Positions 9,507-20,128 of a stretch of 64,000 nucleotides of DNA are shown one piece after another. The translations under genes were made by a program, and so were the position numbers. The notes beneath the pieces are model-generated. The model did no database searches, had not been told where the DNA came from, and saw nothing but the letters and a program-made list of their open reading frames with translations. The DNA lies in contig JAACJP010000019.1 of NCBI GenBank assembly GCA_013368375.1, forward strand, positions 372,001 to 436,000, written 5' to 3'. Each line of letters starts with the position of its first letter. Positions within the stretch are counted from its first letter, which is position 1. The stretch is from Tricholomella constricta. Taxonomy: Eukaryota; Basidiomycota; Agaricomycetes; Agaricales; Lyophyllaceae.

Positions 9507-11294
9507 ATGGCTACCACCGTCACCGACTTCAAGCGCGTCTTGCGATACTTGACGACCGACTACGTCCGGTGGTGCCAACTTTCCGACGACGCCACTCGTG
9601 AAGAGCGTTCTGAGGCCCTCGAGGACATCCGGGACGGCCTGGCTGCGCTTCGCAAACAAGAGGCGGGCCCTGGACGGTTGGAATGGCGGGAGGAGCAGGA
9701 GGCGTTAGCCCTGATATGGTCGCGCATAAAGGATGACGGGGAGTGGGCGACAAAATTCGCGGACCTAGAGCCCGAGGTACATTCGTTTTGGCCTGTTGGC
9801 GTGCTGGTACTGACTTGGTTTGGTCTCCCTACAGGACGAGTACACCCGCCGGAGGCGCGAACGACGCCTTCTAGTGGGGACATCTCGAGGCGCTGGAACT
9901 GCGCCACCGGCCGGTCCCGGGGGGTTTGGAGGGGGACCGCCAGTCGAGACGGTTCGTGCGGCGGCATTGGGGGCGGAGCAGGCGCGCAGTAGTGGGGAAG
10001 CAACCGTCCCGCCGGTCATGGGGCAGGTGTCGTCGAGCGTCCCTGCGACGCCGTCGTTAAAAGGGAAAGGCAAGTCTCGGCGTCCCTTTGTCTATGTGCC
10101 TCGCATGTCCGTCGGCGGAGGGTCTCGTACCACGGGTGGCGCTGAGGCTTCTCGTCCGACTCCGCGACCTCGTCGCGAGCGTGAGTCCGCTCTCCGTTCG
10201 GGGCTTGCTTTTTTTTTGTCCGGTTAGTGGCCGGCCACTAACTAACTTGGTAGGTACGACGCCTGTTGTCAATGAACCGGCCGAGGCGACGACTTCGGGT
10301 CGCAAGCGCAAATGCGATGTCGCTGACGACGGGGAAGGGTCGGTGGTTGAGGTCTTGGAGGAGGAATCGGGAAAGGGCAAGAGGAAGCGGCGTGCGGCTG
10401 GTGACAAGTGGCTCGGGCACCTCGAGGAGTTCAAGAGGAAATGCCCCGAGCACGTGGTGCGCGATGTGGTGGTAAGTCGTCGGTTCTGGTTTTGGCGATC
10501 GTCGGGCGTTTTTTAACTCTTACCAGTGCGACCGTTGCGTGGACTCCGGAGTCGATTGCCTCCAGAAGCCTGGCGTCAGTCCCTGCGCGCTGTGCAAGAT
10601 ACATGCCAAGAAGTGTGAGACGACGCGCGATGGCGTCCCGATCGCCGTTCCTAGAGCTTCGGGTTCGCGGCCGCGACGCCGAAATATCTCGCGTTCTGTT
10701 GTCGAGGACGCCGAGGAGAAGCCCGACGTGACGCCCGCGTTCCCGGTGCGTCGTTCTCCCCAACCGTTCTTGGCGGATCCGCAGGAGCGCGAGCGCGAAC
10801 TAGCGGTGACCGCTCACCGCCTCGCGATGTTCCAGGTCGCCGGTTCCGCGGGAATGGGCGCGGGCTTCTTATCGCAGGGGGCGCTACCTCAGGCGGAGGC
10901 TCTGCTTCGCAATGAGGACCTGGACAGCCTGGGTTACATGGCGTCGACGGCGATGATAGACAGTTTCGGCCTTGCCGATGTCGACCGCGCTCTGTTTTCG
11001 CGCAACGCTTTCCTCCGTGCCCTGGTGCAGGAAGCGCAGATCCTGCAGTCCCAGCAGGAAATAACGCGATGGTCATTGCGACAAGTTTATCTGCAAGTCG
11101 AAGGTACGGTGGACGCGTTGAGGAGGTTGAGAGAGCGGCGCTCGGAGCTGGTGGAAGGGATGGCGGGCGCGTCTGGCTCCAGTGAGGGGAGCGCTGTGAG
11201 CACCGACGACGAGGATGCCGAGGGCGAAGGCGAGGGCAACGAAGTAGAGGAAGGCGACGACGGTGTGGAGGAAGGCGATGTCGTGATGGGTTGA
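9507..11294 (+). CDS. Cargo gene B: larger paralogue of gene A, zinc-cluster protein, antisense to gag-pol
   Basis: Exons 9507-9776, 9835-10180, 10254-10471 and 10527-11294 join cleanly (phases 0, 1, 0) to 533 residues. The N-terminus (FKRVLRYLTTDYVRWCQL, EEQEALALIWSRI, EWATKFADLEPE) aligns with gene A. Exons 2-3 add a long Gly/Pro/Arg-rich linker absent from gene A, with basic stretches GRKRKC and GKGKRKRR that could be nuclear localisation signals, then HLEEFKRKCPEHVV, matching LEEFKKEYPEHYT of gene A. Exon 4 starts with C-x2-C-x6-C-x8-C-x2-C-x6-C (10527-10616), followed by the shared helical block (LLRNEDLDSLGYM, SFGLADVDRALFSRNAFLRAL) and a very acidic tail. The cluster again lacks basic residues in its first loop. 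No lesion is visible, in contrast to the gag-pol of the same element. Function unknown. Confidence 0.8.
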
Positions 11295-11683
11295 ACGAGC
11301 GTCGTGGGGTGTCGGTCGGTCGGAGCGCGCTTGGTGTCTTGGTCGCGCGTCCGGCCTTTCTTTTGTTTTATTTTTCTTTCGATATCTCTGCGTGTTTCGT
11401 TTGGAGGCGGTCCTAAAATTGGACTGCCGCGCAATATAGTATTACCGGCCTGGTTTTTGGTCTCGGACCGAATTAAGTGAAATGTAAGTCGGAGTAAGCG
11501 ATTGGGTGGAGTTTTGTTAAGTCTGAACATAATGAATCGGGAGCCCGATCGGTGGTCGGCAGGAGGTCGGAACTGAGAAAATCAGGGGCATAGGTCGTCG
11601 GTATATTCGTTCGGTCGAGCGGTGTGTGTCGGTGAGAAAGGTACTAATGAAAGGAAGGGGTATACGGTTTCGCGGGATGGCGA
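11295..11683. other. Gap between cargo gene B and integrase
   Basis: This stretch holds the 3' flanks of two convergent genes. A T-rich run (TTTCTTTTGTTTTATTTTTC, 11357-11376) and an ATTGGAC-containing segment similar to the one after gene A are visible; no further gene was seen. The minus-strand frame at 11087-11530 is a shadow of gene B. Confidence 0.5.
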
Positions 11684-12766
11684 TTAATTTTGCTCCTCTT
11701 CCGCCTCAGAGTCGTCGTCTACGACTCCGGGTCGGTCTTCGTCATCGGTGATCGTCGTCGCCTCTAGTTCTCTGAGTCGTCTGGTGTCTATATCCAGAGC
11801 GCTATCGGGTAGGAGGATATTGGTTCGTGCGAAGTAAGGGGTGAGTCGGAATGCTGCTACAGGCCGGTGTAAGACGGTGCCATCCAGTTCGCAGAGGATG
11901 TAGGCGCCTCCACGGTTGCGTGAGATCACGACAAGTGGTCCTAGGTATCTAGACCTCATTTTGCGGTTGAGCGACTTCTCGATTTTCGTGTTGCGCATGA
12001 GGATGAGGTCTCCGCGTTTAAAGTTATAGTCGCATAAGGTTCTGGCGTGTTTAAGTTCAAAGTGAACTGCCGCCTGTCGTCGTGCCGCGTATATGTCTGA
12101 ATGCAGTCGCTCTAGATCGGCCGCTCGTTTCTGTAGGGCGATCGCGCGACGTGTCAAAAGGTCGGTGGAGGACAGGATAGAGTCGGGCGGCGGTTGTAGG
12201 TATGTGGCTTCAATGATATCAAGTGGGAGAAGGGGTTGGGTTCCTGTCGCGGCGTAATAGGGAGAGCATCCCATTCGCTTGCGGACCGTGACGCGTTCCG
12301 CCCAGAAGACTATATAAGCGGATTGCGACCATTTGCTTTCGTTTCTGTCAGCGGCTTTGAAAAGGGATTGTCGGACGTCAAAATGGGATCGCTCGACGAG
12401 TCCGTTGGCTCTAGAGTTATAGCCCGAGATTCAAATATTGTGTATGTGGTATTTCTTTGTGAGGTGTTCGGCGGCTTTGATGAAAGCTGGACCGTTGTCG
12501 GTTACGATTTCGCGCAGTCCGCCCCACCGGCAGACGATGTCTTCATACATCCAATTGCCGAGGGTGCGACTGTTTTCCTTTTGGAGCGCGCGCCATTCAG
12601 GAAAGTGAATCAAGGAGCAATGACCTTGGACAATGTATTTGAAACCATTCGACGGCGGTAGGTGCATAGTGTCGATGTACATTTTTGCAAACAGTGGCGC
12701 AGGTGTCGCAACGACCAGGGGAATCAGGACCTTGGTCGTTTGCTGGATCTGGCATATGTGACACCA
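11684..12766 (-). pseudogene. Integrase of the antisense-cargo gypsy element (core present, zinc finger lost)
   Basis: In one frame the integrase reads from a remaining CHIC pair (the second half of the HHCC zinc-binding domain) through the catalytic core: Asp in MYIDTMHLP, Asp in VTDNGPAFI and Glu in GLVERSHF, followed by a C-terminal domain (RGDLILMRNTKIEKSLNRKMRSRYLGPLVV in two parts) and an acidic tail ending at 11684. A TGA at 12431-12433 replaces the Arg codon (CGA) usual in HIRISGYNSRANG, a C-to-T change at a CpG. The N-terminal HH half of the zinc finger and some tens of residues before it are missing, and the frame differs from that of RNase H. The enzyme is therefore inactive in this copy. 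Confidence 0.8.
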
Positions 12767-12782
12767 TCTCCTCCTTACTTGA
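12767..12782 (-). repeat. Internal copy of the polypurine tract at the RNase H / integrase junction
   Basis: The 16 bp TCTCCTCCTTACTTGA are identical to those at 7706-7721 (against the 3' LTR) and 9326-9341. Here they sit at the point where the RNase H frame ends and the integrase frame begins with a deletion. Either a deletion junction or a central polypurine tract is possible. Confidence 0.6.
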
Positions 12783-15089
12783 GATCTGTGCCATGGCGAA
12801 GATCTGTCGGACATGCAAGGGCGACGGCGGTTGCGGCAGTGGTTGGATAATGTGCATGAGGCCTTGCATCCGATCGACCCAATCCTCGAAGTCGGCTTCT
12901 TCTGCGTCATAGTTGTCGGTCGGGTCGTCGGGTTGACGAGGGCGACGAGATGATCCGTCGGGTCCATGGAACGTTCCTTTAACGTGGACGAGCTCGAAGT
13001 GGAACATGAGGACGGACACGATCCACCTGTTTATGGAAGCTGATGGTTGAATATCGGGGTTGGAGAGCATGCCTTTAATGTAGCGCGCGTCGACTTCGAC
13101 GACTAGGTTGCGGACGCCTATAACGTACAGTCGCAAAGCGCCAAGCGCCCGAAATAGGCCGTAAAATTCGAGTTTTGGTTGAGAGAATCGTGATTCGCGG
13201 TCGTTCAGTGTAATGGAACCGAACCGATTGTATCTGCGTCGTTTCCGATCGACGGGGTCGGCTTGACAGAGGTAGAATCCGACTGCGATGTGGGAAGTGT
13301 CGACGGCCAGGATGACGGGGTCGTCCGAGGCGTAGTCGATAGGTACGAGGGGTTTCGCTTCTGCGATCGCCTCAACGATGTCACGTTGCGCTGCGATCTG
13401 GTCGGGGCCGAACTCGAAGACGGCATCCTTGCGGGTTAGTTTGACGAGGTGGTGTGCGCAATGAGCAAAGTTTTTGACGAATATCCTGAGTACTCCGACC
13501 GTTCCTAATAACGCGCGTAACTCCGATAGGGTGGCGCACGACTTCCAATTACGCAGCAAAGCAAGTCGGTCTGCGTCGGGTATGCGACCATTGGGCGTGC
13601 AGACGTGCCCAAGGACTTTAAATTGCGGGGCGCATAAAACTAGCTTCTTGCCAGAGAAGGTGCCGCTGCAGTACTTCATGCGCTGAAGGATTCGGTTGAC
13701 GTCGTTGAAGAATTCCCAGATCGCGAATCGCACGTCGGCATTGGCGGGGTGTGTTTTTGGTAATCCTGTGTCCGGGTCGGGGTACCAAGTTGCTGGTCCC
13801 TTTATAGCAGCGTCATCGATATAAGGCAGTGTATAGTCCGGGATCTCCGGTTGCAGGATGTGAGTGACGTCGTCGTGGAAGATTGGGACGGAGTTGGTCC
13901 AGCCCATAGGTAAGGTGACTAGGCGTAACGCGCCGAAAGGTGTTTGGAAAGTGGTAAGGTCGCGCGACGATGGTGCGATTAGCCGTTCGTCGTAGCCGAC
14001 AAACAGGTCTAACATTGCGCCACAAATGCGACCGGCGAATTGTTCAGCGACATGGTCTGGTATCGGAGTGACACCCGAGTGTCGGATGGTTACTCGGTTG
14101 AGCGGTTCGAGGCTGTGGACGAGGCGGAATTTGCCATTTTTCTTTAGAGTGCAAAACCAACGCGATCGGTAGCTGGAGTTGGACGGTTCGTAAACGCCGG
14201 CGGCGAGTTTAGTTTTGATAATGTCGCAAACTTCATCGTAGATGCCAGGCGGTATGGGGATATTTCGTTCGATCCAGGGTGTATGTGCAACGACCGGGAT
14301 ATCGATGGGGGGAAAGAAATCCGACCGAAAACTACCGCGCTCGGAATCGTCCCATGCGAACGCGAGGTTCTGTTTACACATGAGGTCGTGCATAATGGCG
14401 CGTTCGGCGGGTGTTAGGAAGTCCGGGTGTTCGCGGTCTAGGTCTTCCTTTCGTTCTAGGGTGTAGCGGCCTGTGGGTTGAAAAGGTGGCGGGTTGGGAA
14501 CCAAGGTCGGCATGTTGGCGAGAGGATCGCCTAATATTTTGTGTTCGATTCGGAAGTGGTCGGGACAGCTTGCTACGATCGATCGCACTTTTTGCGCTAC
14601 TGGTTTGTACTTCTTTTTGGTTTGTACGCCTTTAATTTTCACAACGAAGGCGTCGGTGGCGGCGTTGGTCAGGGATTGGGTGTGGCGTCCACTATGGCGC
14701 TCGTGGTTCGGTAAAATAGTGCAGAGGGTCGTTTGTTCAAGAGGGGTAGAGCTGGTATTAACGGATTGGTCGGCGATTGCTGGTGTGGTTAGTTCGGATG
14801 CCGCGACGTAGAGTGAGGCTAGTTGCGCGTCGTAGGTGGCGTCGCTATTAAATTCGGTCGGTAGTTCGCAGAAAGAAAGGACAGTCGGGGTATAGCTTAG
14901 TGGGTCGTACTCGAGGAGGAGTGCAAGATCGCCGTGATCTCGACTTATTTCCTCGAGAGTATACGAAAATTTACGTCGGTCTTGGGGCGGCGACGTTGTC
15001 CGCGCGCGAAGGTTGGTATCGCGATGACCTCTCGAGTGTTCGGGTCGGTGATGGTTATGATCGTATCGTCGGCGGATCTCGTTTTCACG
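12767..15089 (-). pseudogene. Reverse transcriptase - RNase H of the antisense-cargo gypsy element
   Basis: Long open frame from 14642 downwards with reverse transcriptase blocks: YRSRWFCTLKKNGKFRLVHS, then LPMGWTNSVPIFHDDV and the catalytic YIDD in PYIDDAAIKG; then RNase H with the first acidic residue in VILAVDTSHIAVGFYL, and RESRFSQPKLEFYGL. Upstream the linker from protease (EEISRDHGDLALLLEYDP) is in another frame, so a frameshift lies near 14950-14980. At its downstream end (12767-12782) the reading runs into a 16-bp copy of the element's polypurine tract and then loses the integrase frame. The RT core itself shows no stop. It would make cDNA from the element RNA in cytoplasmic particles; as part of a broken polyprotein it is unlikely to be made as a full enzyme here. 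Confidence 0.85.
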
Positions 15090-17249
15090 TTAGAGCAAGT
15101 AAGTACGTCGAACGGGCGGCCGAGGAGTATATCGTATGCAGGATTGCGAATGGACGTGCATTTGGAGGTAGAGCGTGACCTCTCCTATCGTACAAGGTAC
15201 GTTTCGTGCTAGACCGAGCGACGGGTCGGTTGTTCCGTTCGCTGATTGCATCTGCAGCACTATAGTTGGGTCGTATTTGACCCCTAGTCCATGGCAAACT
15301 TCTTCCGACATGGCTATGATCTGGCACCCGCTGTCGACGATGCTTTCTATCTGTTCTCTCGCGTCGACCATTATCATGATCGATCTGAGTGCATGCGATT
15401 CCATTGCGACGATCAGTCGGTCCGGATGCTCGCCAGGTAGTAGTGTCTGGTAATACGTGTTGTAGATGTCGCCGGTGACTAGCGCTCCGGGCGGTGGCGT
15501 CGCGTTGTCGCTGTTGGATTCGCAAGGCAGTGCGTCGAGTTCCTCAATGAACGCCGACGTGGGGACTTCTTGGTATACCGTTGTGAGGTTGCCGGCGACG
15601 ATACGCTTTGGTGTATTAGCTTCCCTAAACTTTCCGCGAACCTCTGGCGCTACCCCGCAGAGTTCCCGAACTGTGACCGGTATGGTGGCATCGAGTGCGC
15701 GTTCGAATAGAGTCGTTGATTTGGTTGGATCTGTAATGGGCGCCTGCGTGCGGTACGCACTGTCGGCTTTCGCCTTCTCCGTGGCGGCTAAGTTTCGCGT
15801 GGTAGGGGGGATGTATCGGTTCTCAGGAATGTTAGAGAAAGGGTGTACTGGAGTCTGGTCGCGGGCATTGCCTGTGGCGTCAGTCTTGGTACTGGGGATC
15901 AGAGGTATGTTGGACGGTGGCGGGGGAGCCTTGGCTTGGCCTTTCGTCGCGTCCGAGACGGGCTGCGACGCGGGCGCTGACTTGTTGACTGGTGCGATCC
16001 TTGGTTGGTCGGCGCCTTGAACGGTTTCGACTGTGACGGGTCGCCTTTGCGGTGCGCGGCTAATAAGTTCTACGCCGTCGAACACCTCTTTCCTTGCGCG
16101 CAGGGTGTTGAGTTCTCGTTCTAACACGATCATGTGATCCTCGATTTTCAGGTCATGGTCGGTGACGTCGTTAAACTGGAGGATTTCCAACATCATGCTT
16201 TCGGTCGGGTTCGCGTTCGCTGATAGCTGTCCTGTCGCCATTTGGCCGGGGTTGCACCTGTGCCACTCGTCTAACTTGCCTTTTATGTATCGACCTGGAG
16301 TTCCCGCCGGTATGCGCGCGCCGCTTGGTAGGCCTATCTTGTTGTCGTCGGTTCGTCGGCAGCGTCCTTCGGTCGCGTATGTTTGATGTATGGGACAGTT
16401 AGGAATATAATGTCCTTCACCACCGCAGAAGTGGCAGTTGTCATTAGGTGACTGATTCGGTCGGCCGCCGTCGCTTCCTTTGTCTTGTCCTAGGCGTTGG
16501 ATATGTTGTTCCAACAAGTTGATTCTTTCGTAGAGCTCTTCCAATTTGAGGGGCTGTCCTGTGTTATGCGACTTGGTCGCGCCCGTTAACGACCCGCTTG
16601 GCGTGATCGTAATTTGTGGGGGCGCGCCCGGTGGCGCTTCCTGTCGTTGGCCGGCGTTTGTTCCGTGGAGGATATGTTCAGCCGCAGCGCGAACGGTTTC
16701 CGTGGCGTAGGGGTTGTCGGGATGGTGGTTCGGGTTTAGGATCTCGAGTCTGCGATGGATCTTTGACCATAGATCGGACTGGAACGCGCGACGGAATTGG
16801 CGGTCGCGTTCGTTTATCGAAAGTCGGTTTTTGCTGACAAGGAACTGGGTAACAGAAAGGAACTGTCGGTAATATTCCCCGAGGTCACTATTCGACTGGA
16901 TCCCGAGTCGGTGTCATTCTCTGATCAGGTAGTCGAGGTCGGCCATTGAATACTTTCTTTCTTCGCTTGCGCCTGGGTAAAGCGCCATTATCGCTTTTCG
17001 CCAATCGTCGTATGTGGTACCGACTGCGAACTCGTCAAGTTGCTCCCACAGATCCGCGGTATCGATGTCGGTGTATCGCGTAGTGTGCATTTTCTTCTCT
17101 TGTTCATCTACGACGTTACACTCGATGAAGAGATGATTTAAGTCCGAGAAATATCGGCGCAGTTCACGTGCGCGTTCGGGCACGAACGTCAGCGCCGAGC
17201 TTTGTCCGCGTGCGGGCATCGGCTTTATAATGATTGGTGGTTGTGCCAT
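15090..17249 (-). pseudogene. Gag - protease of the antisense-cargo gypsy element
   Basis: Starts at ATG 17249 (MAQPPII); an upstream extension into the leader to the LTR is open but Pro/Ser-rich. The capsid-like part (ARELRRYFSDLNHLFIECNV, DDWRKAIMALYPGASEERKY) runs to DLDYLIRE, where TGA (16914-16916) stands in place of a Trp codon; the same frame continues without further stops (HRLGIQSNSDLGEYYRQFL). A zinc knuckle C-x2-C-x4-H-x4-C (CHFCGGEGHYIPNC) follows, then a Pro-rich linker, and the protease with DSGC in SIVDSGCQIIAMSEE. Near 15141-15150 a one-base shift separates LYLQMHVHS from the conserved AYDILLGRPFDVLT, which is in another frame. So Gag would be truncated and protease fused out of frame. 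Confidence 0.85.
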
Positions 17250-17715
17250 GATAGATGGTATTGGTTTCGGGATAGGGGACGGGGAGGGGGAATACGACGG
17301 TGAAGAAGAATCTGAGATTTCTGGGGTCGCGGGCGATAGATAGGGGAGTCTAAATTCAACTCCTTGATCGGTGGTAGGAGGTTCCGACGCAAAGGGGTCG
17401 AAAGCTAGGTCGGGTTGCGCGGTTGGTTCGGGGAGCGGTGTTTGATCGGTCGGGGTAGGCGACGGTAGTGTCGACGAAGGGCTATAGAAGAGCGGGCTGA
17501 GGTTGTTATGGATCGCGCGGTGTGGGGTTACTGAGCGGAAGAACGGGGAGAGCGATTCGGAGTCGGTGTCGGCTTGTCCGAGAGCAGCGCGAATTTCGGC
17601 ACGGAGGGTTCGGGCTTTAGCTTCTTGTCGGGTTGCGGGCGGAATGGTCGACGAGTCGTAGATTTTTATGAACAAGAGGAATGAGGTTGCGTGTTCGGCG
17701 GTGGCTTTTAAAACC

Positions 17716-17731
17716 CTCGCGGTGGGCTCCA
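17716..17731 (-). other. tRNA primer-binding site of the antisense-cargo gypsy element
   Basis: On the minus strand TGGAGCCCACCGCGAG begins three bases inside the 5' LTR. It starts with TGG, the complement of the tRNA CCA end, as expected for priming by a full-length tRNA 3' end. The tRNA cannot be named from the window. Confidence 0.7.
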
Positions 17732-17734
17732 GAA

Positions 17735-18752
17735 TGATAGAGCTAGAAGGCCTGTAGGTGCTGTGCACAACAACAAAACAACTAACAACTATGGGGGGCG
17801 AGAAATGTTAAAAGTTCCCAAACACGCGAGTGTGCAGGGCTTGTAAGGGTTGTTTGACGAAGGTAAGAGACGATCCGACTCGTGGGGGCGATGGAACGCG
17901 ACGTTCCCGAGTGGAACGGGTCGGCGACGCGACTTTTGGGTGTCGGTCGTGCGACAACGAGACGAACGAGGTTAATACGGAGAACTCACGGGTTCGGGCG
18001 ACGAGTACGAGGCGACAGAGACGGCAGTTACGAGATTTACGACAGTGGCGACGGTTTATACGATGAGGACGGTGCAGAGACGACAGAGACGACGGTTTCG
18101 AGCTATTCACTCTGAGTGTGAGGGAAAATACGGGCTGTAATTCACTGGGGGAAGTAGGTAATACATGGGTATGTTTTTATACTACACGACCGACTCGCCT
18201 CGCGCGAGCCGGCGAGGCAGGTGTTTTACTGGTTTATTGGGAGAAGCACCGCCAAGCTTGGTACCGCGCGACGCTTTTTAGAGAGTGTGGCGCTCTTCGG
18301 CTCGGCAAAGGGGCTTTTGATCGGCTCGAGGCGTCGGGTCGGATGTATGATCGGTGGTGGCTTTGCGATCGGTAGTGGCTCTTGGGTGCGGGACTCCGTG
18401 GTACGGCCGGATCCCTCCTACGACTGGCTGGGCAACGGCGTTCCCTAAGATCATTTCAAATCGGGTTTGGTTGTCGCCGGGTTGAGACCTTGGCATACCA
18501 ACGTGCGCGGTCGTTGACAGGTTATACGGCGTTCCGTGCTCCGTGCGCCCAGAGAGGAGAACTGGCGTTTCAAGTTACTTTGTCTCTTGGTCGGTGCGTC
18601 GGTCGTTTGGTTGTATTGTCGGTCAGTCGGTCGTATTGTCAGTCGGTTGGTTTAGCGCTTTGATCGCATTCGGGGCCGTGTTCGTTGTGGCGCAGCGGTT
18701 GATGTCCGTATTATGGGCAGGTTTGGTGTACAGTGCGGGACGGTGCCCATCA
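17735..18752 (-). repeat. 5' LTR (right) of the antisense-cargo gypsy element
   Basis: A 1018-bp copy of 6661-7705; shorter by a 27-bp block. Only about six base substitutions were seen over the aligned length, so insertion looks recent. Two CAGTCGGT motifs at 18624-18631 and 18640-18647 lie 105-130 bp from the U3 end, where upstream activating sites of an LTR promoter would be expected. Confidence 0.93.
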
Positions 18753-18756
18753 GTGC

Positions 18757-19252
18757 TCCTCGCCCCCTCCAGACATTGTGGAGCCCAGGACGCGCTCCCC
18801 ATCCCCTTCAGACACTGTGGAGCCGAGGAGGCGCTCCCCATCCCCTTCAGACACTATGGAGCCGAGGACACGCTCTCAATCCCCGGACCCAGGTTGGCCC
18901 AAAATTCTGGCATCTCTCAAAAAAAGGCCCGCTCTGCCCCCACCGAAGGTGTCGAAGTCAGAAGCACCCAAAAAACGAGCAGTCCGTGCCACTAAAAGCA
19001 CTCCACTGCAGCCCGACGAAGAGGAACCGGCTGCAGGCCGTGGGCGCTGTACACGCAAAGCGGCTACTACGAAGGAGGTTTTACCGTTGACTGTCGATAA
19101 ACATGGCAATCGGACGAAGGATGCGAATGGAAATCCCGTCAGGGGGAAGCGTAAGGCCAACAGTAAAACCTCATGGTAAGTCGTACATGCAAATATCAGA
19201 GGTACTTCAAAACTCATCGCTCTCCAGTGGTACGAAGAAACAAAAGACTTAG
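18757..19252 (+). pseudogene. 3' part of the host gene split by the gypsy element
   Basis: Exons 18757-19175 and 19228-19252 (intron GTAAGT...CTCCAG) continue the frame that breaks off at 6660. When one copy of the 4-bp TSD is removed, the codon series GAG CTG CGC runs into TCC TCG CCC. The product here consists of degenerate 13-residue repeats of the type VEPRTRSPSPSD, then Lys/Arg-rich stretches (KKRPALPPPKVSKSEAPKKR, GKRKANSK) ending in GTKKQKT and TAG. The repeats start right at the junction (PELR before it fits as the end of a preceding repeat), which strongly supports one original gene. Without the 5' part it has no own start and is a relic. Confidence 0.7.
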
Positions 19253-20128
19253 ACACGAGAGGGCTTCGTAAATTGTATCTACGTAATAATGGCTCCTCAC
19301 TCGTAATAATAATCTTGCGTGACCTTTCTGGTACTTCTATGTGGTGCGGCTTTGAGAGCCCCGTAAGTTTCCCTCCCTTTCACTGCTATATAGATAGCGC
19401 ATTGTGGAAGTGCTGGCCCTCGCGAAGTTGCGACGAATATTTTGATGACAAATAACTGTTTATCTATTCCTTGAAGATTCCGAAACCAAAGGTTTTTCAT
19501 CGCACATCCTGTACCGCGTTGATGGGCATGCATGCACAATCAATTGTCTGAATTTTTATGAGGAAAAAAAAACATATCATCATTGTTTCATTATATGCGA
19601 GATTTGCGGCTGAAGCAATCAAGGACGCTATTGTCCAACCAGTATTTTTCTTTTGGGGCAAAAAAACATATCACTATTATTTTATTCTAGGTGAATTTGC
19701 AGCCGCAACATTCAAGTAGATCTATTTTGAGCTGAATGGATCGTAAAAAACATGTTATTTATAGATATGTGGTGGATGGAGAAGATCCAGGAACGGCGCT
19801 CGGTTGACGAGGCTTCGATTGCGAACAAATAAACAATCCGCCCCGACAGGTCCCAACCCGCCCACGACGAGCAAAGGGTGCGCGCGCGCCCGACCAACCG
19901 GCAAGGTAGACCTGCGTGGGACATTCTCACGTGTCAATCTGTAGCGACAGCTCTGTATTAACAATGCGTCACTTGTGCTTACAGGTCCTTCATTAATGAA
20001 AATGACTGTACAGCCTGACATGAAAGCACTCAATGTAAGCTTCCACATCCCTCTCTCTTGCAACCCCCATACCCCCACCCCTCAAGTTAATCTACCACAC
20101 CGCACCTTACCACTCCGCCCCACTGACC
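19253..20128. other. Intergenic, no gene seen
   Basis: AT-rich, with two similar short segments containing AAAAAACATATCA (near 19567 and 19664) each followed by a GCxGCAA-type segment, so a small local duplication. Frames such as 19755-20078 on the minus strand lack protein-like composition. The end of the stretch is the promoter of the first tandem gene copy; a TATA-like box was not clear there. Confidence 0.5.

Larger units (their letters stand above)
6661..18752 (-). mobile_element. Ty3/gypsy LTR retrotransposon with antisense cargo genes
   Basis: A 12.1-kb element in minus orientation. LTRs are at 6661-7705 and 17735-18752; both begin TGATAGAGC and end CCCATCA on the plus strand, giving TG...CA. 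The primer site TGGAGCCCACCGCGAG (complement of 17716-17731) lies 3 nt inside the right LTR, and a polypurine tract lies against the left LTR (7706-7721), so transcription runs right to left. Order in sense: gag, protease, RT, RNase H, integrase, then a 4-kb region with two genes in antisense. Flanking bases GCGC (6657-6660) and GTGC (18753-18756) are a probable 4-bp TSD with one transition, since removing one copy restores the host frame. The LTRs differ by about six substitutions and one 27-bp indel. gag-pol carries at least two nonsense codons, three frameshifts and a deletion, so the copy is non-autonomous. Confidence 0.92.

Noticed and set aside
16914..16916. UGA within the first gypsy gag as another readthrough site
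   Set aside because: Context is UGA CAC, not a strong readthrough context, it lies inside the capsid region where relatives have Trp, and the element has many other lesions; a plain nonsense mutation is simpler.
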